DNA of 51,138 nucleotides. Source: a virus. The DNA lies in the IMG/VR virus record IMGVR_UViG_3300035156_000192, positions 1-51,138 of that record; one strand, 5' to 3'. The position numbers and the translations under genes are program-made. Below are positions 16,785-23,619 of this stretch, in pieces. Under the pieces are notes generated by a model. That model saw only the letters and a list, made by a program, of their open reading frames with translations, made no database searches and had not been told where the DNA came from. Within the stretch, counting starts at the first letter, position 1, and each line of letters begins with the position of its first letter.

Positions 16785-17149
16785 TCGAGTTCGGCGCGAA
16801 TGCCGGGTCGAAGGTCCGTGGCGATGCGCTTCGCGACCATGTCGGCGACAAGCCCCGACACGTAGTCGGCCGCCCCCTCCCGGCGTTCGGTGCCGCGGAA
16901 TTCATACACGACGCGCGCGACCCGGTCGCCGACTTGCACGTCGAACCCCTGTCGCACGGTATAGGGCGCGACATCGAACGACCCGTCGCGGAACGACGAC
17001 ACCGAAAGGTCGGGACTGTCGGGAAGGTGCACGACATAGCCGGCCCTCCGCAACAGCTCGGCCGCGTTGGCAATCTCGCGCTCGGCGGCCTCACGCTCGG
17101 CGCGTTTCCATTCCGGTTCGCGCCATACCGTTTCGGGGGTCCGCGTCAC
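16769..17149 (-). CDS. hypothetical protein
   Basis: 126 residues from a GTG overlapping the stop of the small membrane protein upstream. Charged helical N-terminus (EWKRAEREAAEREIANAAEL), then a mixed alpha/beta region with GYVVHLPDSPDLSV and VQVGDRVARVVYEFRG. No membrane span. Overlaps the RNase H start by 16 bases. Function unknown. Confidence 0.65.
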   Translation of the reverse strand: MTRTPETVWREPEWKRAEREAAEREIANAAELLRRAGYVVHLPDSPDLSVSSFRDGSFDVAPYTVRQGFDVQVGDRVARVVYEFRGTERREGAADYVSGLVADMVAKRIATDLRPGIRAELEWLVG

Positions 17150-17313
17150 CAGTGCACCAGCCCGCCGGTGACGGCGGCCATGATGGCGGCCCCGATGACC
17201 GCGGCCACTAGCAACAGGATTCCGCAACCCTCGGCCGTCGTGATGCGCTCCAGGGCGGCGTCGGCGGGGTCGGGCTGTTCGGTGTAAGGCTCGCGCCCGC
17301 GATAGTCGGTCAT
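17146..17313 (-). CDS. small membrane protein (55 residues)
   Basis: 55 residues with one hydrophobic span (GILLLVAAVIGAAIMAAVTG, about 31-50) after a polar N-terminus containing YRGREPYTEQPDPAD. Coupled to the lipoprotein before it (ATGA) and to the gene after it (GTGA). Too short for family assignment. The pairing with a lipoprotein gene invites comparison with two-component envelope proteins, but nothing proves it. Confidence 0.6.
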   Translation of the reverse strand: MTDYRGREPYTEQPDPADAALERITTAEGCGILLLVAAVIGAAIMAAVTGGLVHW

Positions 17314-17588
17314 CGTGTTTCGCCTTCGATCATGCCGCGAATGCGGGCGGTTGAGTCTTCAAGAGCGGTTTCGGCGGCCAGCTTGCACGACACCTTCGCC
17401 AGGCGGGCGCGCAGCGGATTCGAGCGACCCTCGACCTGGTCGGCCAGGACACCGTTTTTCAGCTCGGCGCACTTCGCCGCGGTCGCGGCCGCCTGGCGGG
17501 ATAGGTCGCTTTCCTCGGCCACCTGTCGGCAACCCGACATTGCGAGGGCCGCCATTAGCAGCGCGCCACCTAATCGAACGGTCATCAT
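17310..17588 (-). CDS. lipoprotein
   Basis: 92 residues beginning with two methionines. MTVRLGGALLMAALAMSGC is a lipoprotein signal with lipobox AMSGC (cysteine at about residue 20). The mature part is helical and charged (DLSRQAAATAAKCAELK) with two further cysteines. First gene of an internal transcription unit: the 17-bp element at 17602 fills the 30-base gap upstream and runs straight into the ribosome binding site. Possible roles are superinfection exclusion or a spanin-like function. Confidence 0.72.
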   Translation of the reverse strand: MMTVRLGGALLMAALAMSGCRQVAEESDLSRQAAATAAKCAELKNGVLADQVEGRSNPLRARLAKVSCKLAAETALEDSTARIRGMIEGETR

Positions 17589-17601
17589 CGGGTCACCCTC
17601 T

Positions 17602-17618
17602 ATTCGTTGTGCGCGAAT
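17602..17618 (-). promoter_or_regulatory. 17-bp ATTCG-N7-CGAAT element
   Basis: Perfect copy of the genome-wide inverted repeat (read leftward: ATTCGCGCACAACGAAT). It sits between the stop of the gene at 17619 and the ribosome binding site of the lipoprotein, where an operator overlapping the start of transcription would be expected. Confidence 0.75.
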
Positions 17619-17825
17619 TCATTCGGCCCGTTTGGCCAGGCTGTCAATGACGATCGCGCGCGGCCTGGCCTGGACGTGCTCGATGTCGACGGCGGCCGAC
17701 CTGGCCACGGTGCGCGCGTGCGCCTCGGCGGCGGGCACGTTGTCGAACGGCAGATTGCCCCACTGGCCGGGAAGCGACAGTCGGACGCCGGGAAGGTGCC
17801 GGTGCGTGGTCAGAATGAATTTCAC
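17619..17825 (-). CDS. hypothetical protein (68 residues)
   Basis: 68 residues from a GTG overlapping the upstream stop. Opens KFILTTHRHLPGVRLSLPG and has ARTVARSAAVDIEHV near the middle; mixed alpha/beta and soluble. Last gene of the upper half of the cassette before the internal regulatory element. No family recognised. Confidence 0.6.
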   Translation of the reverse strand: MKFILTTHRHLPGVRLSLPGQWGNLPFDNVPAAEAHARTVARSAAVDIEHVQARPRAIVIDSLAKRAE

Positions 17826-18037
17826 GACTCGACCACCGCGCCGCAGACATCGCATTCGAGTTCGATCGCCAAGCACGGCCCGCAAGGCCCCCTGTCGCCG
17901 TAGCATTCACACCCCGGCGCGGACTCGGGATAGTGCATGTCGCCGATGCAAGGCTTGCCGTCGAACAGGGCGGCGGGGTTGCCGCTTGTGATCCGGTTGC
18001 ACCGGTCACCGTCATTCATTCCGATTGGTTCGGGCAT
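17822..18037 (-). CDS. small cysteine-rich protein
   Basis: 71 residues. Start 18037 is favoured because AAGGA lies 6 bases upstream; an ATG at 18019 would give the ATGA overlap typical of this cassette. Eight cysteines in the C-terminal half (CECYGDRGPCGPC and CDVCG among them) indicate one or two metal sites. Function unknown. Confidence 0.6.
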   Translation of the reverse strand: MPEPIGMNDGDRCNRITSGNPAALFDGKPCIGDMHYPESAPGCECYGDRGPCGPCLAIELECDVCGAVVES

Positions 18038-18204
18038 GTCCATTCCTTCGGCTCGCCGGCCTCGCGCCACGCGCGAATCGCCGGAAGGCTGGTCGTGTCG
18101 ACGCCCGCCCGGTGGGCGCGCGCTATGATGTTCTGACCCGGCGGCAACAGCTTGAACACGTTGCGGCCGAAGGTCGACGGGAGGCGGAAGGGGCGGCGGT
18201 TCAC
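18016..18204 (-). CDS. hypothetical protein (62 residues)
   Basis: 62 residues from a GTG overlapping the upstream stop. Basic N-terminus (NRRPFRLPSTFGRNVFKLLP) followed by NIIARAHRAGVDTTSLPAI, which could be a short DNA-binding helix pair, but no clear helix-turn-helix is assignable. Coupled on both sides. Confidence 0.55.
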   Translation of the reverse strand: MNRRPFRLPSTFGRNVFKLLPPGQNIIARAHRAGVDTTSLPAIRAWREAGEPKEWTCPNQSE

Positions 18205-18473
18205 CGCGCGCCAGGGCTGAACACGGCCAGGCCGCCGTTCGACCGGGCCGCCGCGACCAGCTCGCCCGCGACATCGTTCACCAGCTCGCGACGCTCGGCC
18301 GCAAGCCGCTCGGCCCCTTCGTATGCGTCCAGGGCATCGGCCGCCGTGGTCAGGGCGTGCGCCGCGACCGCCGCCTGGTGCGCCAGCTCCCGGTCGCCCG
18401 CCATCCGAAGCCCCACGGCGATGTTCGCCGAGCGCTTGGCCTGTTCGCGCATGCTGTCGGTTAGGCGACTCAT
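18201..18473 (-). CDS. helical hypothetical protein (90 residues)
   Basis: 90 residues, nearly all helical and alanine-rich (LTDSMREQAKRSANIAVGLR, then HALTTAADALDAYEGAERL), probably a coiled-coil or helical bundle. Coupled by ATGA to the gene before it and by GTGA to the one after. Confidence 0.65.
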   Translation of the reverse strand: MSRLTDSMREQAKRSANIAVGLRMAGDRELAHQAAVAAHALTTAADALDAYEGAERLAAERRELVNDVAGELVAAARSNGGLAVFSPGAR

Positions 18474-18658
18474 GCCGCGACCAGCTCGAAAAAGGCATCC
18501 TTGCCGATGCCGTTGGTTTGCGTGGCGACGACCCCGGCCGCGCCCGCGTCGATCGACGAAACGCGGGTCAGCTTCACGGGGCTGCCGTCGGCATCCTTGC
18601 CGGTGATTGTCATCCCCGCGCCAGTGCGGCGCGCGGTCCAGTTCGTGATTCGTTGCAT
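18470..18658 (-). CDS. small conserved phage protein (62 residues)
   Basis: 62 residues. ATG 18658 is preceded by GGAGG at good spacing. QRITNWTARRTGAGMTITG, then a GSPVKLTRVSSI strand, resemble small beta-rich proteins found in many phage early regions without known function. A hairpin (18678-18694) separates it from the PP-loop gene upstream. Confidence 0.65.
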   Translation of the reverse strand: MQRITNWTARRTGAGMTITGKDADGSPVKLTRVSSIDAGAAGVVATQTNGIGKDAFFELVAA

Positions 18659-18677
18659 GTTCGGTTCCTCCAGTGGT

Positions 18678-18694
18678 GCGGGCACCATGCCCGC
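18678..18694 (-). promoter_or_regulatory. intercistronic hairpin in the leftward cassette
   Basis: GCGGGCA pairs perfectly with TGCCCGC around a 3-base loop, between the PP-loop gene and the gene at 18470. There is no T-run downstream in the leftward direction, so an RNA-processing or partial-attenuation role is more likely than full termination. Confidence 0.35.
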
Positions 18695-18717
18695 GGGGGG
18701 TTAAGAATTCGTGCCGC

Positions 18718-19461
18718 TTACGCCGCGATCCCCGTGATTTCGGGAAGGGGGCGGCGCGACATCGACAGCGTGAAGCCAAGCTCGCGTTCTTTGGCGACAT
18801 AGCGGCCATATAGTTCGGGGTTCAGGCGGGCGGCCGTGGTCAAGTCGGCCTCGCTCGCCATGATGCAGAAGCAACAGGAAAGGCGGGTCATCCCGGCGGC
18901 ATACGCCCAATGCGGGGTTTCACCGGCGGCGGCGATGATCGCGAAGACCTCGCGCTCGGAAACGTCGTGGATCGGAAGCCAATCGAACCATTCTCGGCCC
19001 GCCTTGCTGTTGCGATCGTTGCGCTTGAACGCGACCAGCTTCGCGCGACCGCTCGACTCTTGCGCGCGCATTCCCATACACATGACGACCTGACCGCTGA
19101 ATTCAGGATGCGCGGCCAGGTAGCGGCGCACTTCGCGTTCGATCGGCCCGCGCTTAAGGTCGGACGTGCACTGGCGGTTAGCCGGCGAAGGGAACATGCC
19201 GCGGCGGTCGACCATGTCGAAAAAGGTCGACGCCGGCTTGGCGATCACCAGCGGAAGGCCCGCGGTCGTCGCCTCGATATGCTCGATAACGCCTTCCCAT
19301 TCGACGCCCTCTAGCGACGCGTGCACGACCAGGATTTGCGAGTCCGGCACGACCTGGCGAACGGCGAGGGTCATCGCCTGGCTATCCTTGCCGGCGCTAT
19401 GCGACAGAACGAAAAGCGCGCCGCTGTCGCGAAGGGCGATAACCTGGTCGAGGGTTTTCAT
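18718..19461 (-). CDS. PP-loop ATPase, PAPS-reductase-like
   Basis: 247 residues. SHSAGKDS (20-27) is the PP-loop that binds ATP in the adenine-nucleotide alpha-hydrolase superfamily. RQCTSDLKRGPIE (97-109) and SCCFC (195-199) match the cysteine-bearing segments of the PAPS reductase/DndC-like branch. Members make adenylated intermediates for sulfur transfer or reduction; in phages their substrate is generally unknown. No DndB, D or E partner is present, so DNA phosphorothioation cannot be claimed. First gene of the cassette, with AGGAAG upstream of ATG 19461 and a perfect 17-bp element just before that. Confidence 0.82.
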   Translation of the reverse strand: MKTLDQVIALRDSGALFVLSHSAGKDSQAMTLAVRQVVPDSQILVVHASLEGVEWEGVIEHIEATTAGLPLVIAKPASTFFDMVDRRGMFPSPANRQCTSDLKRGPIEREVRRYLAAHPEFSGQVVMCMGMRAQESSGRAKLVAFKRNDRNSKAGREWFDWLPIHDVSEREVFAIIAAAGETPHWAYAAGMTRLSCCFCIMASEADLTTAARLNPELYGRYVAKERELGFTLSMSRRPLPEITGIAA

Positions 19462-19474
19462 CGTGGCGCTTCCT

Positions 19475-19491
19475 ATTCGCTGCTGACGAAT
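19475..19491 (-). promoter_or_regulatory. 17-bp ATTCG-N7-CGAAT element
   Basis: Perfect copy (leftward: ATTCGTCAGCAGCGAAT) followed within a few bases by the ribosome binding site of the PP-loop gene. One of two copies in the divergent gap 19462-19609. Confidence 0.75.
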
Positions 19492-19503
19492 GATCGTATC
19501 GGC

Positions 19504-19521
19504 GCGTTTTGGCCAAAACGC
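19504..19521. promoter_or_regulatory. 18-bp perfect palindrome
   Basis: GCGTTTTGGCCAAAACGC is fully self-complementary and lies centrally between the 17-bp elements at 19475 and 19532 (centres 29 bp and 28 bp away). It differs in sequence from them and is likely a second regulator's site in this divergent control region. Confidence 0.55.
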
Positions 19522-19531
19522 AACAGGAATA

Positions 19532-19548
19532 ATTCGCGCGCAGCGAAT
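19532..19548 (+). promoter_or_regulatory. 17-bp ATTCG-N7-CGAAT element
   Basis: Perfect copy, ATTCGCGCGCAGCGAAT, on the rightward side of the divergent gap before the protease/scaffold gene. Confidence 0.75.
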
Positions 19549-19561
19549 GAACCCCGCGCGC

Positions 19562-19603
19562 GACCGTTCAGGCTGTCAGAAACACGCTCCCGTCGGCTAT
19601 CTT
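19562..19603 (+). promoter_or_regulatory. candidate late promoter with GACCGTTCAGGCT motif
   Basis: GACCGTTCAGGCT (19562-19574) is repeated exactly at 24064. Here it is followed 23 bases later by TATCTT (19598-19603), a -10-like hexamer that ends only 6 bases before ATG 19610. With no clear ribosome binding site before that ATG, the transcript may be leaderless. Confidence 0.4.
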
Positions 19604-19609
19604 TCGTGC

Positions 19610-20560
19610 ATGGAAATCGAAGTATTTCGCGCAGGAAACGCCGCCGCAAACGCGGCCGGGATCACCGCGGCCGACCTGGCCGACATCGCGGCGTTCGATT
19701 GCGCCGCGCATCCCGTGCCGAACGTCATCGGCCACCCGTTGACCGACAGCCCCGCGCGCGACCGCGTCGTGAAGTTCCGCGCCGAGGGCAACAGCCTATT
19801 CGCCGACGTGCCGGAAGCGTCGCCCGCATTCGCGCCGGTCGTCGAGGGCATCCGCAAGTCGGAAATCTTGAACCGGTCGATGGCGTTTTTTGGCAAGTCG
19901 CACCCGTCGAACCCGACGCCCGGCAAGCTCGCGCCGAAGCATCTAGGCTTCCTCGGCGGCGCGGCCCCCGGCGTGTTCGGAATGCCCCCGCTCGCGCAGT
20001 CGTTCGCCTTTTCGGCCGACGACGCGCTGTCGATCGCGGGCGACCCCGCCCCGGCGGTCGTGTTCGAAGCGGCTCCGACCGCCGTTATCACCTTTACCGA
20101 ACCACCGGCGGCACCGGCCGCCCCGACCCTGGAGAATACCAACGTGACAGAGGCCGAACAGCTCGCCGCCGACAAGGCCAAGTTCGAAGCCGACAAGGCC
20201 GAGCACGACGCGAAGGTCGCGGCATTCGCCGCCGACCAGGCAACCGCCCGCAAGACGGCCAACGCCGCGACGGTCGACGGCCTGGTCGCCGCAACGAAGG
20301 TGCTCCCGTCGGATCGCGACGCCCTGGTCGAGGCGTTCAACGCCGCCGAGGAAGGTCAGGTGCTCGCATTCGCATCGGACGCCACCAAGGCCGTGTCGCC
20401 CGTTTCGATCATCGCCGGCATTCTCGCCAAGGGCGGGAACGTCGTCGAGCTGTCGGCCGACCCGCTGTCGCCGACCTTCGCCGCCCCGACGGACGCGACC
20501 GCCGCGGCCGCCGCGCTCGAAAAGGTCCGCGCCGACAAGCGCGCCAACTACGGCAAGTAA
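19610..20560 (+). CDS. Mu I-like prohead protease with scaffold tail
   Basis: 316 residues from ATG 19610; MEIEVFRAG is a usual opening for this family, though no ribosome binding site is evident and an upstream ATG at 19547 is possible. Residues about 30-130 match the phage Mu protein I protease (VPNVIGHPLTDSPARDRVVK, then EILNRSMAFFG), which cleaves scaffold and itself during head maturation. Residues about 190-316 are helical and charged (EADKAEHDAKVAAF), as expected for a fused scaffold. Directly followed by cement and capsid genes. Confidence 0.85.
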   Translation: MEIEVFRAGNAAANAAGITAADLADIAAFDCAAHPVPNVIGHPLTDSPARDRVVKFRAEGNSLFADVPEASPAFAPVVEGIRKSEILNRSMAFFGKSHPSNPTPGKLAPKHLGFLGGAAPGVFGMPPLAQSFAFSADDALSIAGDPAPAVVFEAAPTAVITFTEPPAAPAAPTLENTNVTEAEQLAADKAKFEADKAEHDAKVAAFAADQATARKTANAATVDGLVAATKVLPSDRDALVEAFNAAEEGQVLAFASDATKAVSPVSIIAGILAKGGNVVELSADPLSPTFAAPTDATAAAAALEKVRADKRANYGK

Positions 20561-20603
20561 GCCGCCGCTCGCCGCCGCCAGTTAAGACAAAGGACCCGAG
20601 ACA

Positions 20604-21041
20604 ATGCCCGCACTCCAGAACGTATTCCCGACCCGCATGGATGCCGGCTTGCCGGGTGGCGCGGCCATGTCGCGCTACAGCTCGGAAACGGGCATCGTCG
20701 AGGCCGCCGCGATTGCAGTCGGCGCGGCCGTGATGCGCGGCACCGACGCCCGCCAGATTAAGACCTTTGCGGCCGGCGGCGGCGCGTTCCTCGGCATCGC
20801 GCGCCAGGACAAGGGAATGACCACGGACTCGCTCCCGGTCACGAAGGTCGCCGCATACTACACGCACGCGTCGGGCGTGTTCGTCGCGTCCGAGGGCGCA
20901 ATGGCGGTCGACGCACAGGTGCGGTTCAATACCGCAACCGGCAAGTTCACCACCGCGGCCGCCAGCGGCACGGTCCTGGATTGCGTCGGCTGGACGGTGG
21001 AAACCCCGCCCGTCGGCAATATCGCGATCATCCGCCGCTAA
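20604..21041 (+). CDS. capsid cement/decoration protein (DUF2190-like)
   Basis: 145 residues with an AAAGGA ribosome binding site. A small beta-rich protein with internal near-repeats of the type AxxVxxGxxV (AAIAVGAAVMRGTDARQI) and FLGIARQDKGMTT, placed exactly between protease and major capsid genes. This fits the DUF2190/gp24-like cement proteins that stabilise expanded heads. Confidence 0.72.
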   Translation: MPALQNVFPTRMDAGLPGGAAMSRYSSETGIVEAAAIAVGAAVMRGTDARQIKTFAAGGGAFLGIARQDKGMTTDSLPVTKVAAYYTHASGVFVASEGAMAVDAQVRFNTATGKFTTAAASGTVLDCVGWTVETPPVGNIAIIRR

Positions 21042-21074
21042 GGCACGAAGCAAAGAGCTAGGGGCACCCTTACA

Positions 21075-22040
21075 ATGACCACCGCATTTCCGAACGCCAC
21101 CGCCGCGCTTGGCTTCGTCACCGATCAAACCTTCCGCATTGCGACCGAAGTCGAGCGCGCCGAATATCCGGCGATCGACATCAACGACCTGGTCGTGGTC
21201 GAGACGGCCGGCGACCCGTGGGCGAACGGCATCGCACGCTTTACCCTGGACGGCACCGGCCAGGCCCGTTGGTACGCTGGCGGCGCTAACTCGATGCCGC
21301 TCGCCGACGTTCAGACCGGTTCTAGCGTGTTCGCCTATGACCTCGGCGCGCTCGGCTACGAATTCAATCTGGACAGCGTGAACAAGGCGCGGCTGGCGGG
21401 CATCAACCTATCGGATGAATTGGCCTTCTACGCTCGCGAGGGCGCAGAACAGTTCATCTATTATGTCGGCTTGCTCGGCGACCCGCTGCGCGGCCTGACC
21501 GGCCTCATCAACAACGCGCAGATCGTCCAGGGCAACGTTCCCGCCGACGGCGTTCAGAACGGCATTTCGGCCGGCACCGCGGCGTCGCGCCTGTTCGCGA
21601 ACAAGACTCCGCAGCAAATCCTTCGCGACCTGAATTCGCTCATCGTCGCGCCGTTCAACGCGTCGAACCAAATCGCGATGGCCGACACGGTGCTACTGCC
21701 GTTCAGTGTCATGCAGTACCTGGACATCACGGTCATTCCGAACACGTCCGAGACGTTGCTGACCTTCCTGAACCGGTCGAACAGCTACACCGCGCGCACC
21801 GGCCAGGCGATCCGCATCCGCGGCTTGCGCGAGCTGGAAACGGCGGGCGCGGGCGCGACCAAGCGGATGATTGCGTATGCGCGCAACGGCCGGGTCGCAA
21901 AGTTCCATATGCCGATGCCGTTCCAGTTCCTCCCCGTTTGGCAGAACGGCCCGATGAATTGGCTCGTGCCCGGCATCTTCCGCATCGGCGGCACCGACTG
22001 GACGCGGCCCGCCTCGGCGACCTACGCCGACGGCATCTAA
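21075..22040 (+). CDS. major capsid protein (DUF2184 family)
   Basis: 321 residues; builds the icosahedral head. The block YDLGALGYEFNLDSVNKARL, LAFYAREGAEQFIYYVG and LGDPLRGLTGLIN is typical of the DUF2184 capsid family with an HK97-type fold. C-terminal LPVWQNGPMNWLVPGIFRIG also fits. No cleaved N-terminal delta domain is obvious, consistent with a separate scaffold in the protease gene. Confidence 0.85.
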   Translation: MTTAFPNATAALGFVTDQTFRIATEVERAEYPAIDINDLVVVETAGDPWANGIARFTLDGTGQARWYAGGANSMPLADVQTGSSVFAYDLGALGYEFNLDSVNKARLAGINLSDELAFYAREGAEQFIYYVGLLGDPLRGLTGLINNAQIVQGNVPADGVQNGISAGTAASRLFANKTPQQILRDLNSLIVAPFNASNQIAMADTVLLPFSVMQYLDITVIPNTSETLLTFLNRSNSYTARTGQAIRIRGLRELETAGAGATKRMIAYARNGRVAKFHMPMPFQFLPVWQNGPMNWLVPGIFRIGGTDWTRPASATYADGI

Positions 22041-22081
22041 GCCGACCAGCTCGACCAGCCTCCAGAACAGGAAACGACACG

Positions 22082-22489
22082 ATGGCAGACGCCGACAGCA
22101 AGCCGACCAAGCGCAAGGTGACCAACCTCGACCAGGGGCCGCGCTTCGTGCACGCCCTCGGCGTGATGACGGTCATTCCGCGCGGCGCGGCAATCACCGC
22201 AACGTTCACCGCGGCGGAAGTCGAGGAAATGACCGACGCGCAATGCAGCGACAGCGAGGCCCCGCGCTTCGACGTGTCGACCGCCGAGGGTGACACCCCT
22301 CCCGGCCCCACCGAAGCCGAGGGCAAGCCCCTGGCAAGTCAGCCGCTCGCCGCCCTTCGCAAGATGGCGGCCGACGAAAATTTCGAGCTGACCGGCCGTA
22401 AGGACCCGACCACGCAAGCCGACTTGCCCGATTTGAAGTCGGCGGCCGACATCGCCGCGGCGATCGAAGCGAAGCGCGCCGCGCAGTAA
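22082..22489 (+). CDS. hypothetical protein downstream of capsid gene
   Basis: 135 residues from ATG 22082 (AGGAAA upstream). The N-terminal half has GPRFVHALGVMTVIPRGAAI, the middle is acidic and proline-rich, and the C-terminal 50 residues are helical. Position after the capsid gene suggests a minor head or head-tail protein. A strong hairpin follows it. Confidence 0.7.
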   Translation: MADADSKPTKRKVTNLDQGPRFVHALGVMTVIPRGAAITATFTAAEVEEMTDAQCSDSEAPRFDVSTAEGDTPPGPTEAEGKPLASQPLAALRKMAADENFELTGRKDPTTQADLPDLKSAADIAAAIEAKRAAQ

Positions 22490-22513
22490 TAAACCCGGCC
22501 TGGCCGGATACGG

Positions 22514-22546
22514 GGGCGGGGTGGGCGAAAGCCTTCCCCGCCCTTT
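22514..22546 (+). terminator. strong hairpin with TTT after the capsid genes
   Basis: GGGCGGGG (22514-22521) pairs perfectly with CCCCGCCC (22536-22543). An inner GGC/GCC stem closes a GAAA tetraloop, and TTT follows. It could act as a partial terminator that raises capsid over downstream connector expression, or as an RNA-stability element. Confidence 0.55.
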
Positions 22547-22565
22547 GTCGTGAGGGACCTTCCGC

Positions 22566-23054
22566 ATGCAGTACCTAACGAACCTGGAATATCTGGAGCG
22601 CTACACCGAAATCGAAACGGTGCGGCTGACCGACGCGGCGCGAACCGGCCAGGTCGACGACGAAAAGCTGTCGACGGCAATCGCCGACATGACGGAGGAA
22701 GCGAACGCCTATCTGGCCGGCCGCTACGTGCTCCCGATCGTCACCCCGCCCGAGCTGCTAAAGGGGATCGTGGCCGACCTGACTCGAGAGCGGTTGCACG
22801 GGACGAAGGCGGGGGCGGAAATCACCCGCCGCGCCGATCGCGCCCGCAAGCTGCTGTCGGACATCGCAGCGGGCCGCGCGAGCATCCCGGCACCGGTCGC
22901 CGGCACGGCCCCGGCGGAAGGCCCTAGCGGGTCGCCGGTGTCGGCGAACGACCGCCGAGCGCGCGTGTTCACCGACGGCGCGCTGGCCGACTTCACCAGC
23001 CTAACCGGCTCGCGCTACGGCGGGACCGTGTTCGACGGCCCGCGGAATTGGTAG
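22566..23054 (+). CDS. head-tail connector (DUF1320, Mu gp36-like)
   Basis: 162 residues. The opening YLTNLEYLERYTEIETVRLT, a helical ANAYLAGRYVLPIVTPPELLK block and the RERLHG segment match DUF1320, the family of Mu gp36, an adaptor at the portal ring. The proline-rich C-terminal part is probably disordered. GAGGGA precedes the start. Confidence 0.82.
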   Translation: MQYLTNLEYLERYTEIETVRLTDAARTGQVDDEKLSTAIADMTEEANAYLAGRYVLPIVTPPELLKGIVADLTRERLHGTKAGAEITRRADRARKLLSDIAAGRASIPAPVAGTAPAEGPSGSPVSANDRRARVFTDGALADFTSLTGSRYGGTVFDGPRNW

Positions 23055-23055
23055 G

Positions 23056-23619
23056 ATGGCGCGCGGCGTCAAATTCGAAGCGAAGCTCATCACGCGCGAC
23101 GCCTATCGCGTGTTGCGCCAGCTTCGGAACCTCGGCGAAAACCCCGCGCCGTTGCTCGACCAGTGGGGCGGCATCCTGGAGGCGTCGACCCGCGACCGGT
23201 TCCGCACCGGGCGGGGGCCTGGCGGGGTGCCCTGGCCGCCGTCGAAGCGGGTGCTAGGCATCGGGAACCACGGGCCGAACAACGGCCGCACGCTGGTCGA
23301 CAAGGGCAATCTAGAACGGTCGGTGCGGTACGAAGTCCAGGGCCGCCGGTTGCTGGTCGGTGTCGACGGTGCGAGCGAGTCGACCAAGCACGCGGCCGCG
23401 CACCAGTTCGGCGTTCAGCGGTCGACCGTCGTCGTGGAACACTGGCGCATCGTCACACAAGCGTTCGGCGTGCCGCTCCCGAACCCGGTCCTGGTGCGGG
23501 TCCGCGGCCACCCGGTCAAAATGAACCTACCCGCGCGCCCCTTCCTCGGCATCGACAATGACGACCGGCGCGAGCTTACCGCGGCCGGTCGCGCATACCT
23601 GAAAGGCTTCCTGAAATGA
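23056..23619 (+). CDS. virion morphogenesis protein (Mu gpG/tail S family)
   Basis: 187 residues, one base after the previous stop. RFRTGRGPGGVPWPPSKR, then GRTLVDKGNLERSVRYEV and KHAAAHQFG, are the conserved elements of the phage virion morphogenesis (Phage_tail_S) family, a head completion/neck protein. C-terminal PARPFLGIDNDDR is also typical. Overlaps the next gene by ATGA. Confidence 0.85.
   Translation: MARGVKFEAKLITRDAYRVLRQLRNLGENPAPLLDQWGGILEASTRDRFRTGRGPGGVPWPPSKRVLGIGNHGPNNGRTLVDKGNLERSVRYEVQGRRLLVGVDGASESTKHAAAHQFGVQRSTVVVEHWRIVTQAFGVPLPNPVLVRVRGHPVKMNLPARPFLGIDNDDRRELTAAGRAYLKGFLK

Noticed and set aside
16783-16801. ATTCG...CGAAT pair resembling the 17-bp element
   Set aside because: The spacer is 9 instead of 7 bases and it lies at the junction of two coding genes (end of one, start of RNase HI), with no transcription start expected.
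18718-19461. Complete DNA phosphorothioation (Dnd) system
   Set aside because: Only a DndC-like PP-loop protein is seen; no DndA/IscS, DndB, DndD or DndE-like gene lies nearby.
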